Assembly: GCA_958298945.1 (NCBI GenBank)
Contig: OY282605.1
Span: 42,634,811-42,698,810, forward strand
DNA: 64,000 nucleotides
Source: Atherix ibis
Lineage: Eukaryota > Arthropoda > Insecta > Diptera > Athericidae
Direction: 5' to 3'
In this document: piece by piece, positions 35,481 through 46,559 of the stretch
Layout of the letters: each line of letters begins with the position of its first letter
Numbering within the stretch: position 1 is the first letter of the stretch
Program-made: the position numbers and the translations under genes
Notes under the pieces: model-generated
Database searches by the model: none
What the model saw: only the letters and a program-made list of their open reading frames with translations
Told to the model about the DNA's origin: nothing

Positions 35481-36164
35481 TGTGTATGAGCAATCATTGC
35501 TTGATTTTGACTATCGTTGATATCGTCAATGTAACATTCTTGGTAAAAAAACTGCCACTTCTTTTTATGTACGTTTCAATATAATCCACTATGACTTAGA
35601 TATCCTTTTTGAAAATTTATAGTAAGTTACTCATTATCATAAATTCCCTCCCATAATTTAAGTTTCATGTAAGTCAAATTTCCTCCTATACCAACCTAAT
35701 AAATACTCTAAGGCGCATAAATAGTCAATTGCCACAGGATATTTAAAGAATTTGAAAGAAGTTACAGGAAGTGCAGGCACCGAAGAATATTTTCTACTCT
35801 TTTCTATTTTTTCAGATTGGTTAAAATCTTTGTCATTTAATATATACTCAGATCACAGTAAAAGACTATGATTTTTATGGGATTAGTGAAGATTTGATTT
35901 TTTTTTATTAGAACATTAAGATTTTAATCGTAATATAGTAATTTAATAATTTGTTTGTATCTGAAATCTTGATTAAAAAATATAGATTTTAACAAAAAAA
36001 TGCGGTACTATCTAACTATTCATTCAACGATGGCATGAAGTCATGCAAATTATTTCTGAAATAATATTTTTCTGCCCTGAAGTAGGGATGCTGGGACGTC
36101 TGCGTTTAGAATGCAGTAGTCTTTGATGACTACAAATGAATTTAAATATAATGGATTATAAAAT
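35481..36164. other. no gene recognised
   Basis: AT-rich DNA without recognisable repeats or coding motifs. Confidence 0.45.
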
Positions 36165-37265
36165 GAATTATAAAAATATTTGAAAATTTTCCATATTTAA
36201 GATAAATAATCATTTGTAACGTTTCTAACGCCATCTATTAGATATAGTATGAAGGCAAAAAATTTAGAAAACATAAGCAACATTATTTATATTGAAAAGT
36301 GATTATTTTAATTTCTATTGTTTTAAATGATAGTTTTTTTTAAAATTTGGAGTTTGGGTCATGAAAAGTTGCATCGATGCTATGGGCAACATTTCTTATC
36401 AAGAACAAAGTATTTTTGATGGAGTTACAGTGGAAGACAAAAAACACTTAGTGAGACCTTTAAAATTGATAACTGATGAAAATGACGTTAGACAAACCTC
36501 CAACACAAAGTTTCAATTAAGTTTTTTTTTTTTTAAAAAGTCCTTGAAATGCTCAGAAAAAGTTCAGATTTTTTTGCGTCCGATTTTTTTGCGTCAAATC
36601 GAATATTATCAAAAAAATCTGATTATAGATTACAAATATTGACAACTGAAGCGCCAAGTCGAAGCAAAAAAACGGAATACAAGCTTAAAGCTTACTTACG
36701 CATGCTCAAAGGCATAACTTTCAAATAGGTACAATTTTAGTATACACTTTTGCCATCAATCACCCCCATACGAGAAAATGAGGAGGATTCAAATTAAGGG
36801 ATCGTGGGGGCCAGTCGATATCACCACTTTTTGACATTATTCAGCCGGAAAAATTTCTCTCCAAATGTTCAACGTAGCACGAGCTGTGGGTATTGTGACA
36901 CCGTCTTGTTGGAACCACGTGCCTTATAGGCCAATTGATCTTATTCGGGTAGAAGAAAGTTTCTCAACATGTCCCGATAGCGGTCACCAGTAATTGTTAT
37001 AGCATTGCCTCCAGCATCCTTAAAGAAATATGGCCCAATGATGCCGTTGTTCCAAACAGTTGGTCTACGAGAGTGTGGTGGTCTTTGATGTATCAGTTGA
37101 GGATTTTTGTTTATAAATAAAGCCAGCTAAGTCGAAGTATGCTTCGTAATATGCGGAGGCGTAATTTTCTCCGCGTATTCACAATTGAACAATTATTTAA
37201 ATAAATTGTTTTAATAATTTCAAGACGTTATTGTACCTGTCAATACTTTATAATAAATTATTATT
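36165..37265 (-). mobile_element. T-family transposon relic, sister of 31690-32450
   Basis: 36165-36425 matches 31690-31935. 36770-37090 on the minus strand encodes DDE_3 pieces, including GDRYRDMLRNFLLPE (opposite about 36950-37000) and a stretch reading GDIDWPP, opposite 36810-36835. Beyond 37100 the sequence (AATAACGTCTTGAAATTATT on the minus strand near 37200-37230) matches the 5' part of the element at 52141-53027, linking the two. The middle, 36430-36760, does not match its sister and includes a 93-codon plus-strand ORF of unknown meaning. Confidence 0.7.
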
Positions 37266-37309
37266 GACCACTCTTTACGGGTTTTGAATTTCAATAGACA
37301 AATGTTATT

Positions 37310-37550
37310 CAAACTTAAATGGTGGTTAAACAAAATCGGTCTAGAATATAAAACGCATCCAAGATGGTGGTAAAAAACCTCACAATTGAACCGAAAGACA
37401 ATCGGAAGAATTTTTGCCTCTTCCCTCTTTCTTATTTACCTGATACCCAAAATAAAAAGACACCTGAAACGAAGTCATATTAGTACTGCCGATAACGTGC
37501 AAAGCAGTGTAACGGAGGAACTTTTAGTGATTCCAGATGATTCCTCAACT
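37310..37550 (+). pseudogene. possible T-family HTH fragment
   Basis: The plus strand reads TSQLNRKTIGRIFA and later ISTADNVQSSVTEELLVIP, resembling the DUF4817/HTH region of the T family (an ENIAAVQASV-like helix). Directly after it the strand context switches to the antisense fragment below. Weak but suggestive. Confidence 0.4.
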
Positions 37551-37745
37551 GTTTATTTACCGCACCACTCAGATGAAAGTGAGCGCACGAAAAGTTGCAA
37601 TTGGAGAACGATTATTTTGATAATAAAATTGAATAATTTGTATACGTTGTTCTTTCGTATATCTCTCTATGATTAAATTGTAACATTACTGAATATACGA
37701 GTAATAAAAAAAAAGACAGATCATGACATATTACAAATAGCCGAA
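37551..37745 (-). mobile_element. deletion derivative of the 14.6-15.7 kb T element
   Basis: TTTATTTACCGCACCACTCA followed by GATGAAAGTGAGC matches 15125-15156. It is then joined directly to GCACGAAAAGTTGCAATTGG, matching 15552 onward, and continues to the ACATATTACAAAT end. About 400 bp present at 15 kb are missing here, with a two-base GC overlap at the junction. Confidence 0.88.
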
Positions 37746-40370
37746 ACGTCACTTAGAAATCATATCACTTTTATTGAAAAATCCTATAGCTGCCCAATAG
37801 AATTACTTCAAAAATAATAATATTTCTGTATATAAATGAAATAAATTTTCTGGAAAAATAGTTTCATTACTTGTCGTCTATACCTCTTATACAGGATCTA
37901 TCAATATAAACTTGTTTTTAAATTTTAATCGCATAAACATATTTTGCACAAAAATTCTATAATTCTTTATTGAAATATATTGTAAAGACTCTACCATTTA
38001 TGAATAAATATTGGATAAATGACAAGGTTGATAAGTGGACTATTCCAGGACATCTATACCTTATACAATAAAATATTTTATGTAAATAATATTCAAAATC
38101 AGACTTACTAAATAATTAGAAATAATATGGAAACTAACAGCGGCATATAAGCCAAACTGAAAAAAATAAGAAATATCGAAATAGAAATTTCAAGGATTCA
38201 AAGAAACATGCATGCTTACTTTCATAATATTCAGTATATGGTATATCAAAAGTTTCGAATAAACTTCTTTAGGTTTTCTTCTGAGAAACTTATTCATAAC
38301 GGAGCGGTATAAGTGAATATATATATAAAAGCTTCAACACACTTATGCATACATTTACACATAGCCGAGTACATATTTATGGTTCGAAAATTTACAGAGC
38401 TGTTTGGAAAATCAGTGGAAACCCTTTGGAGATTTACGAATAGATAAACAAATTTTGTTGAACTAAATCAAAATGGCGTAAAGGAAGTGTGAAAAATGCA
38501 AATAACAATGACAGTGTGTGGACATGAAAAGTTTAACAAACCGAACACACCTGCCAGAACAGAAATTAACTAGTTTTCGTTAGCTTATTGGAAAATTTGA
38601 CTGGCGGTTAGTCTTTCAGATAGATTCGGTTTGTCTTTCTATAGTGTCTGTCACACATACTTGTGGTGCTTAGTTTGCTGGCAATTTTCTAAAATGATAT
38701 AAATTTTCGAAGATGTTTTTAGAATGGAGAAATTCAATTCGGCATGCTTGGTTTAGAAATAATATTCTGTTCCTGGCACATGTGTCACGTTGTTGTTTTC
38801 TATTTTCTATAGACTTGGTGATGTGTGACTAAAATACGCATACTCGAACAGAAAAGCCGAAAATATTTGATCTAATTTTGTATTCGGGTCCGCACATTGC
38901 CTCCTTAATTAAAATTCCTCGGAAAGGCGTGAAGTGTCAAGTTTGTATTAATTTGCATATTTATATACAAAGTTCCATTCGATGAACATACAGTCGAACA
39001 GTATCGACAGTGCTAGCTAGCTAGATCTGGTGACAGTTCCAATGGCGGTGTTAGTAGCTATATTAGATGTTAGATTTTACCATCCCATCGATAGATAGAT
39101 AATGTAATGTACCGTGTCTCAATTTTGTGTCCTGGATCAATAATAACTCGAACATAACGATGTTGTCTATTGTCCTCGTGCACTCGAAATACTGACTTCT
39201 TCGCCAACAAGACTATTTCGACACCACCACCCCCTCTCCCCCTACACTCATCAAATGTTTGGAGAATATTCTTAGCACGGATTTCGAAATGGATTATGAC
39301 CAGACCTTCGAACTCAGTCCAAGTATACTATTCGCCTTGTTTCGATAGCATCTCAAATAATAACTGTCGGAAGAACAGTAAATTTTCCGATCATGGGCAA
39401 CCAGGAAGTGAGAAACATTCAACCAAAGTAGTTTTCAATACAATTCTGGAAAGAATTTTTCGACTTTTTCAAAAACATCCCCACATATGTATCTACAATA
39501 TATAAATAGTCTCAGTAGTATACACATTCTCAGTCCTGATTATGTATCCGTATTTCGTATATAAGGATTTGTAGCAAATTGTACCATGTGAGACTTAAAG
39601 ATAAATCGCCTTGGCACTCATCCCAATATTGAAAAAACATTCCGCCCATAAATAGATAAATATGAGAAAATGTGAAAATAATCGACGGATGAACATTATC
39701 CCCACTGAGGATTTTGTGGCTACTATAATAGTTCAGTAAAAGCACAATTCGGATGGTTGCTGATCGGTTATTTTGTTGGTTGGTTATTCTATTGGCCTTT
39801 CAAATTATATTCATATCCGCAGTGCTAGAAGCTACATACTCATAGCTCCAAAATAGTTTTGACCAACCCAATCAACTCTTTTTCTATGTCCAAAATTAAC
39901 CCGAATTTCCTTCGACATGAGGCCAACATGAATATTTTAGTTTAGCTAAAATACTAAAGCTTACAAATTTCATATTAAGAGTATCTGGCTGCAATTTTCA
40001 TTTGAATATGTCATGTTCTTGTCCAGGATACATGATAGACCAACTGGCTAATGGATGGATATATTCGTCATACACATGTACGATCAAATATTGAATAAAA
40101 TAAAACCAATTATTGAATGGAACTTTTTCATAAACATTGAGTTCATTTCAACTAAAAATGAGAATTTGTTTTTGTTTTATCTTATCAATCTTATACGAGT
40201 ATAATAGATATTTCAATTTTTATGTGTATTTTGTGCAATTTTATTTTACGGTTAATTGAAAATTATAGTGAATTCATAGAAGATAGATCAGACTTCTCTG
40301 ACTGACTCAATACTAATCGAAACTGGTCAAGGAAAGCCCATCTCTCTTCACATTCATAAAGGTCAAATCA
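37746..40370. other. intergenic DNA, partly less AT-rich
   Basis: No transposon or coding motif recognised. The 38300-39520 interval has mixed composition unlike its neighbours and a plus-strand ORF (39170-39505) without any family signature. If host gene sequence lies in this window, this interval is the best place to look, but nothing visible proves it. Confidence 0.45.
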
Positions 40371-40373
40371 GAA

Positions 40374-40757
40374 TTATTTATAATAAAGTTTGCTTTGCTA
40401 ATTATCCTTTCCATAATTTAGACAAAACTATTATGACTACCTGCAACGTAGGTATTTATTATATAAACCTAGCATTTTTAGATAGAATTGGTATTTATCA
40501 TACAGCCCTCGCTTAATTTTAATTCTAGTTTTTTTTTAAACTAATTCTAAAATTGCTCTATGCCATACTTGAATCATCCAACAGAATTCTAGATGATGAG
40601 AGGAAAAAATACTGCCCAAGTATATACCTGAATATACTTCACATCCAAAGATGCCATATAAGAAAAATAATGTTGAAATCACAATTATGTTATTTATAAT
40701 AAAGTTTGATTTGCTTATTATTCTCTCCATAATTTAGATAAACCTATTATGACTACC
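40374..40757. repeat. duplicated ~75 bp flank
   Basis: ATTTATAATAAAGTTTGCTT (40377) and ATTTATAATAAAGTTTGATT (40692) start two similar segments, each ending in TATTATGACTACC. The second lies immediately before the LINE at 40758. The first continues TGCAACGTAGG, similar to the sequence on the far side of the LINE (TGCAACTTG at 43914). Confidence 0.8.
40490..40640. repeat. dispersed repeat, copy 1 (partner 51882-52035)
   Basis: Starts with GGTATTTATCATACAGCCCT, a degenerate MarB end. It continues CTTAATTTTAATTCTAGTTT and ATTGCTCTATGCCATACTTG to ACTGCCCAAG. The same order of words occurs at 51882-52035. No coding content. Confidence 0.85.
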
Positions 40758-40991
40758 ATAAATAACAAAATTAAGGTTGTATTATGATTACCATAAATAA
40801 CAAAATCTAAAATAAATATAACAAAATTAAGGACAAAATAGGTCCAGAGGCAAGAAGTTTACTTATGCAGAGGAAGTCCATATTTAAAGACAGAAAAAAA
40901 CAACAAAAAGAAGCTCGAAAGTCTAAGTAAAGAAATAAATCTACAAATCAGGAAATATAAACAAAAAAAAAGGAATAATATATAGAGTGTA

Positions 40992-42248
40992 TAACTTAAA
41001 AATGCGGGATTTTTGGCAAATTTTGAGTGTTTATTTTGAAAAATTATTACAATATATTTTATTCAAAGTATTGTCCATCGGAAGCCACTACTTGTTCCCA
41101 TCTTTCTGGCAACATATGGATTCCGCGCCAAAAAAACTGCTCCGGTTTTGAGGCCAAGAATGAATCGAGCCAATTTTTGATGCTCTGTTCTGAAGGGAAG
41201 CGTATTCCGGTGAGGGCGTTTTGCATGGATCTAAACAAATGGTAGTCGGACGGGGCAAGGTCTGGGCTATAAGGCGGGTGAGGCAAAACTTCCCAGCCAC
41301 TGTTTTCTAAATAATTTTTAACCGGTCTTGTAACATGAGGCCGAGCGTTGTCATGATGGAAAATTATGGCTTCGTGTCTGGTCGCATATTCCGGGCGTTT
41401 TTCGACCAATGCTCGCTTCAAACGGACTAATTGTATTCGGTAGAGGTCGCCTGTGATCGTCTGGCCCAATTTTAATAGCTCATAATAGATCACACCCTTC
41501 TGATCCCACCAAATATAGAGCATTACCTTGGCGCCATGGATATTTGGCTTTGGCGTTGATTTGGCTGGTTGGCCGGGCTTTACATACGATTTTTTGCGCT
41601 TTGGGTTGTCGTAATGAATCCATTTTTCGTCGCCAGTAATGATTCGATTCAAAAACGACTTCTTTTTGCCGCCGTTCAAGCAGCATTTCGGACATGTACA
41701 ATCGCCTTTCAACGTCTCTCGGCTTCAATTCATATGGGACCCAATTTCCTTGGTTTTGGATAAATCCTGCTGCTTTCAAACGTTTTGAAATGACTGCTTG
41801 AGTGACTCCCAATGATTTTGCAATTTCTTCTTGAGTTCGACAACAGTCTTCGTCGAGTAATGTCTCCAAATCTTCATCTTCAAACTTTTTTGGCTGACCT
41901 GGTCGTTCTTTGTCTTCCGTGTCAAAATCACCACTTCTGAACCGCACAAACCATCTCTCGCACGTTGAAATCGATGGAACATATTCAGGATAAGCTTCGG
42001 TGAGCAATCTATGTGCTTCAGCTGCACTTTTTTTCAAATTGAAGAAGTAAATCAACACTTCCCGCAAAGTACGAAATTCGACATTTTTTAAGCAAAAAAA
42101 AAACTTTGTTGTTTACACTATTTCGTTCAATGACTAATCGAGAATGAATGACAGATATTTAACCTCCAAAATGCCATATGAGTTATTATTAACACAAACC
42201 ATGTGTAAAATTTATGCCATCTGTTGTCAATCCCGCATTTTTAAGTTA
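40992..42248 (-). mobile_element. MarE mariner, near intact, nested in LINE
   Basis: A 1257 bp element with ends TAACTTAAAAATGCGGGAT at left and the complement ATCCCGCATTTTTAAGTTA, slightly varied, at right. TA flanks are 40990-40991 and 42249-42250. Removing it makes the LINE sequence on both sides contiguous. It is the best-preserved DNA transposon in the window and is younger than the LINE it sits in. Confidence 0.93.
41059..42090 (-). pseudogene. MarE transposase with a single frameshift
   Basis: Mariner transposase of the type often annotated as Mos1-like. From the right: REVLIYFFNLKKSAAEAHRL (first HTH), CERWFVRFRSGDFDTED, RPGQPKKFEDEDLETLLDED, ITQ-type second HTH (EEIAKSLGVTQAVISKRLKA), the linker GNWVPYELKPRDVERR, then a frameshift in the GGCGGCAAAAAGA tract at about 41661-41676. 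The catalytic part continues: Asp in IITGDEKW (41629-41631), Asp in FHHDNARPH 92 residues on, Asp in APSDYHLF after 34 more, and the end ASDGQYFE. The full D92D34D triad is intact. The true start ATG is not obvious; the frame is open upstream through VEFRTLRE to about 42090. Only the frameshift and possible start loss separate it from a complete frame. Confidence 0.92.
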
Positions 42249-42289
42249 TATACCCAATAGTAAATGCTTATATAGAAAAAACAGAAGGA

Positions 42290-43839
42290 GTTAGGATAGC
42301 ATTAAAAGAGCTTCGAGATAGTATAAACTGGATAGACAATATGACACACCAGAAAGATAAGAAAAAGAAGACGTAGCCACGGATTATTACCGTGAGCTAA
42401 CATATATGATAACGATAAAACACTAGACGAAATCCACCAACTAACTGAAAACGATACAAATAGTAATGAAGAAATTCCAAGTATACTGAAAGAAGAAGTA
42501 GAAAAAGCTATTAAATCTCAAAAAAGAGGCAAAGCACCGGGAGAAGATGGCATATCTAACGAACTTTTGATAGAAACATCTGATATTATAGTAGACACTA
42601 TTACAGATTTATTTAACCGAATTTTTGAAACAGAATGTATACCTCACCAGTGGACCATGTCAACTATAATACTACTACATAAAAAGGAAAATAAAGACAA
42701 CATAACTAACTACAGATCCATCAGCCTGATGTCGAACGTATATAAAATCTTTTCCAAAATACTGTTGAATCGTTTAACAAAGACTTTGGATGACAACCAA
42801 CCTAGAGAGCAAGCAGGCTTTTGCAAGGACTTTTCAACAATCGAACACATACACACCATAAAACAAATTATCCAGAAATGTACAGAATATGGTATCAATT
42901 ACTATTTGGCGTTTGTAGACTATAATTAAGCTTTTGACTCATTAAAACATACAAAAATATGGGAAGCGCTTACAACACAAAGGGTTGAAAACAAGTACAT
43001 ACAAATTGTTAAAAATATATACAATAACATGAAAGCGAAAATAAGAACAGATAGAGAAGTCCGACAGGGAGACCCACTATCACCCAAACTTTTCTCGGCG
43101 GTGCCTGAATATATATTTAGACGTCTCGAATGTAGTCAATATGGACTTAACATTAACGAAATGCAACTAAACCATTTAAGATTTGCAGACGATCTAATTC
43201 TAATCTCTGAAGACCAGAGAAACCTGTAAGCAATGCTTGAACAGTTGGTGTACGAAAGTGATAAAGTCGGACCCTCCATGAATAATACAAAAACCAAAGT
43301 AATGACTAATTCCGACAAAAGCACCATTACAGTCAACGGCACCAAAAGATATTGTCAAAAACCCGCAGGTACCACTTAAAGGTAAGAAAAAAATAATTGA
43401 TTTCTGTATTTTACCTATCATAACATACGGATGTCAAACTTGGAGTCTAACAAAACAAAACTTACACAAACTAGAAACCTGTCAACACAGCATAGAGCGA
43501 AGTATGCTCAAAGTCAAATTAAGAGACAAAGTAAAAGTAGGAGCATTACGTAACCAAACTAAAATTAACGATGTAACATACTGCATAAGAAAATTAAAAT
43601 GGAGTTGGGGAGGTCATATGATGAGGAGTGAACAAGGAAAATGGGCTAAGGATGCAACCGAATGGTGTCCAAGACAAAATAAAAGAAAGAAAGGGAGGCA
43701 GCATCTGAGATGGGAGGACGATATTCAGAAAATAGCCGGTGCTACTTGGAAGAGGACGACTCATGACCGGAAAGTGTGGCAAGCTCTAGGGGAGGCCTTT
43801 GCGGAAACGCAGGTCAATCTCAAAACCGGTGTCAATTAA
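42290..43839 (+). pseudogene. LINE reverse transcriptase ORF, broken
   Basis: The RT would copy the element's RNA at a nicked target. Visible in order: RGKAPGEDGISNELL, WTMSTIILLHKKENK, NYRSISLMSNVYKIFSKIL, PREQAGFCKDFSTIEHI, LAFVDYN followed by TAA 42927 then AFDSL (motif A), REVRQGDPLSPKLFS, LRFADDLILIS with the catalytic Asp pair (about 43171-43203), a TAA at 43227, a frameshift, then LPIITYGCQTWSLTKQNL and KLKWSWGGHMMR. The C-terminal region RWEDDIQKIAGATWKR ends at TAA 43837-43839. A segment before LPIITYG is deleted. At least two stops, one frameshift and one deletion make it inactive. Confidence 0.9.
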
Positions 43840-43913
43840 CATAAGTGATAGTAACTTTCTTCTAAGATTGTTAAATAAAGGCTATTATTATTATTATTAT
43901 TATTATGACTACC

Positions 43914-44760
43914 TGCAACTTGAAAAGAAATTCATTCTCATTATCTCCAATAATCTGAATATTCAAGATAGATTCTTACACCTTTCCAGATTGGAAGGCT
44001 TAGTTGAGCGTGGTGTTGAAAATATCTGCACGTCTACGTAGGTTTAAAAAGACTTTCACTAACCCGTCTATCTGCAGGCAACTTTTTATTCGAACACGTG
44101 GATAGGCTTGAAGAATTTATAGATGCGGCAACCGATCTTAACAAAACTTCTTTTGCAGTTATCGATGTTAATAACATCCAAATCCTTGATTTGCATTATG
44201 ATATCTTTCTGTAAAAGCTAGCTCTAGATTGGCTTTATCAATCGAAGAAATAGCGTCCAAGTCGTTCTCAGTGAATGATCCTTTACTCAATGAGATTCAA
44301 CATAGCCTACTCAATAATAGAAGTGTTGAGTTACGTTGGATGCCGGGGTATCTGTAACTCATGGTCAATGAGCCTGCTAATCATTTGGCTTTAAAAAATC
44401 TCTGTGAGTTTCCTGCAGTCACAGCATTTCCAATTATGCCTCGCTTATTAAAAAAATGGCAAACAACAACCTCAGCTATACTTAGAAATATAGACTCAAC
44501 TTATATTGAGACCTCTTTAACATCTCTTTGGACACATACCAATAAACCAGTCTGCTCAACATCCTTATCGAAATTCTGTGCTCAAAATTCGGATATGGTA
44601 TACTTCTCTTCCTCATAACTTTCTTTTTGGTAACCGTACACGTCCTATCTGCCAGCTACCATATATATTGAGCGAATGTCAGCAAACTCGGAATTTCTTC
44701 ACGTGTAGAGTTCCTTCCATTATGGAGCTGCTAGGTCCAATTTCCAAGACTACTTTTTAA
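43914..44760 (+). pseudogene. I-type LINE ORF2 C-terminus with RNase H
   Basis: The plus strand encodes the end of a LINE polyprotein. An RT/connection remnant (LQDRFLHLSRLEGLVERGVE) is followed by an RNase H-like segment SIEEIASKSFSVNDPLLNEI, then VELRWMPGYL with a stop at 44356, and VNEPANHLALKNL, matching the VxLxWxPGH...GNExAD pattern of LINE RNase H. The terminal Cys-rich segment (ICQLPYILSEC) ends at TAA 44758-44760. Several stops are present. The last about 120 bp of this ORF are the start of the tandem array that follows. Confidence 0.8.
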
Positions 44761-46465
44761 CTTAATCAAATATACAAATATGCGCTAAAAATTTTAACTA
44801 AATCTAACTTTGCTATTCTCTTAAAAGCAAATCAACTTCACTTAAAAAAACTGGTAACGCCTATCGCCATGAAGCTTGCAGTCGCCAAAGGACCTCATGG
44901 TCTTGCAGTCGCCCAAGGACATCATGGCATGCACGTCTTATCTGCCAGCTACCATATATATTGAGCGAATGTCAGCAAACTCGGAATGTCAGCAAAAAGC
45001 GGAAGAAAGCGTGCCTTCCATTGTGGAGCTGCTAAGTCCAATTTCCAAGACCACTTTTTAATTTACTCAAACATACTGAATAGCTCTAAAAGCAAATCAA
45101 CTTCACTTAAAAAAACTGGTAACGCCCATCGCCATGAAGCTTGCAGTCGCCAAAGGACCTCATGGTCTTGCAGTCGCCAAAGGACATCATGGCATACACG
45201 TCTTATCTGCCAGCTACCATATATATTGAGCGAATGTCAGCAAACTCGGAATGTCAGCAAAAAGCGGAAGAAAGCGTGCCTTCCATTGTGGAGCTGCTAA
45301 GTCCAATTTCCAAGACCACTTTTTAATTTACTCAAACATACTGAATAGCTCTAAAAGCAAATCAACTTCACTTAAAAAAACTGGTAACGCCCATCGCCAT
45401 GAAGCTTGCAGTCGCCAAAGGACCTCATGGTCTTGCAGTCGCCAAAGGACATCATGGCATACACGTCTTATCTGCCAGCTACCATATATATTGAGCGAAT
45501 GTCAGCAAACTCGGAATGTCAGCAAAAAGCGGAAGAAAGCGTGCCTTCCATTGTGGAGCTGCTAAGTCCAATTTCCAAGACCACTTTTTAATTTACTCAA
45601 ACATACTGAATAGCTCTAAAAGCAAATCAACTTCACTTAAAAAAACTGGTAACGCCTATCGCCATGAAGCTTGCAGTCGCCAAAGGACCTCATGGTCTTG
45701 CAGTCGCCAAAGGACATCATGGCATGCACGTCTTATCTGCCAGCTACCATATATATTGAGCGAATGTCAGCAAACTCGGAATGTCAGCAAAAAGCAGAAG
45801 AAAGCGTGCCTTCCATTGTGGAGCTGCTAAGTCCAATTTCCAAGACCACTTTTTAATTTACTCAAACATAGTGAATAGCTCTAAAAGCAAATCAACTTCA
45901 CTTAAAAAAACTGGTAACGCCCATCGCCATGAAGCTTGCAGTCGCCAAAGGACCTCATGGTCTTGCAGTCGCCAAAGGACATCATGGCATACACGTCTTA
46001 TCTGCCAGCTACCATATATATTGAGCGAATGTTAGCAAACTCGGAATGTCAGCAAAAAGCGGAAGAAGGAGTACCTTCCATTGTGAAGCTGCTAAGTCCA
46101 ATTTTCAAGACCACTTTTTAATTTACTCAAACATACTAAATAGCTCTAAAAGCAAATCAACTTCACTTAAAAAAAACTGGTAACGCCTATCGCCATGAAG
46201 CTTGCAGTCGCCAAAGGACCTCATGGTCTTGCAGTCGCCAAAGGACATCATGGCATACACGTCTTATCTGCCAGCTACCATATATATTGAGCGAATGTCA
46301 GCAAACTCGGAATGTCAGCAAAAAGCGGAAGAAATAGTGCCTTCCATTGTGGAGCTGCTATGTTAAGTCCAATTTCCAAAACCACTTTTTAATTTACTCA
46401 AACATTGAAGAAAGTGGTAACACGCATCGCCATGAAGCTTGCAGTCGCCAAAGGACCTCCATGGT
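44641..46465 (+). repeat. 265 bp tandem array derived from a LINE 3' end
   Basis: Units begin with CGTCYTATCTGCCAGCTACC at 44641, 44934, 45199, 45464, 45729, 45994 and 46260. Spacings are 293, 265, 265, 265, 265 and 266 bp, and the last unit is partial. Each unit contains the LINE ORF2 C-terminus (QLPYILSEC to PISKTTF) plus 3' UTR with AACTGGTAACGCCCATCGCC. It also holds an internal 25-26 bp direct repeat (TTGCAGTCGCCAAAGGACCT then TTGCAGTCGCCAAAGGACAT). Copies 2-5 are nearly identical, so expansion is recent or homogenised. The repeated 61- and 104-codon frames are products of the array, not genes. Confidence 0.95.
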
Positions 46466-46559
46466 CGTGGTGGTATGAAAATAGCCCCTAGCTCACGTTG
46501 AAGAGCCCTTCTAAACAAATAAACAAAAAATTAAATATTTAATTATTTTTTCTTAAATT
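46466..46559 (+). other. terminal 3' sequence of the I-type LINE
   Basis: After the last partial unit the sequence reads GGTCGTGGTGGTATGAAAAT, then AGCTCACGTTGAAGAGCCC, and dissolves into AAACAAATAAACAAAAAATT. This looks like a natural LINE 3' end with an A-rich tail. Confidence 0.6.

Larger units (their letters stand above)
40758..43901 (+). mobile_element. 5'-truncated LINE with target-site duplication
   Basis: Non-LTR retrotransposon flanked by ATTATGACTACC at 40746-40757 and 43902-43913, a 12 bp target-site duplication. It ends in a (TTA)n tail at about 43883-43901. The coding remnant includes part of the region before the RT domain (RDKIGPEARSLL), the RT, and a C-terminal region. A MarE mariner (40992-42248) is inserted within it. 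The 3' (TTA)n tail and the C-terminal RWEDDIQKIAG block suggest an RTE/CR1-like clade; the exact clade is not determinable by eye. Confidence 0.88.

Noticed and set aside
36361..36642. 93-codon plus-strand ORF
   Set aside because: It begins in the T-family repeat shared with 31.9 kb and continues into AT-rich sequence; no domain seen, so not listed as a gene.
37310..37676. 96-codon plus-strand ORF as a single protein
   Set aside because: Its first half resembles a T-family HTH but its second half is antisense to a different T fragment, so the ORF is a chance fusion.
39170..39505. 111-codon plus-strand ORF in the mixed-composition interval
   Set aside because: No recognisable motif, low-complexity Pro stretch from a CCACCACCCCC run, and no splice or promoter context that I can defend.
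44876..46121. Repeated 61- and 104-codon ORFs that could look like a multigene family
   Set aside because: They are the same frames repeated by the 265 bp array, spanning LINE coding end, UTR and unit junctions; no independent start or conserved protein beyond the repeat.
44641..46465. CRISPR-like regular repeat spacing
   Set aside because: Units are 265 bp and near identical along their whole length with no unique spacers, and the context is eukaryotic.
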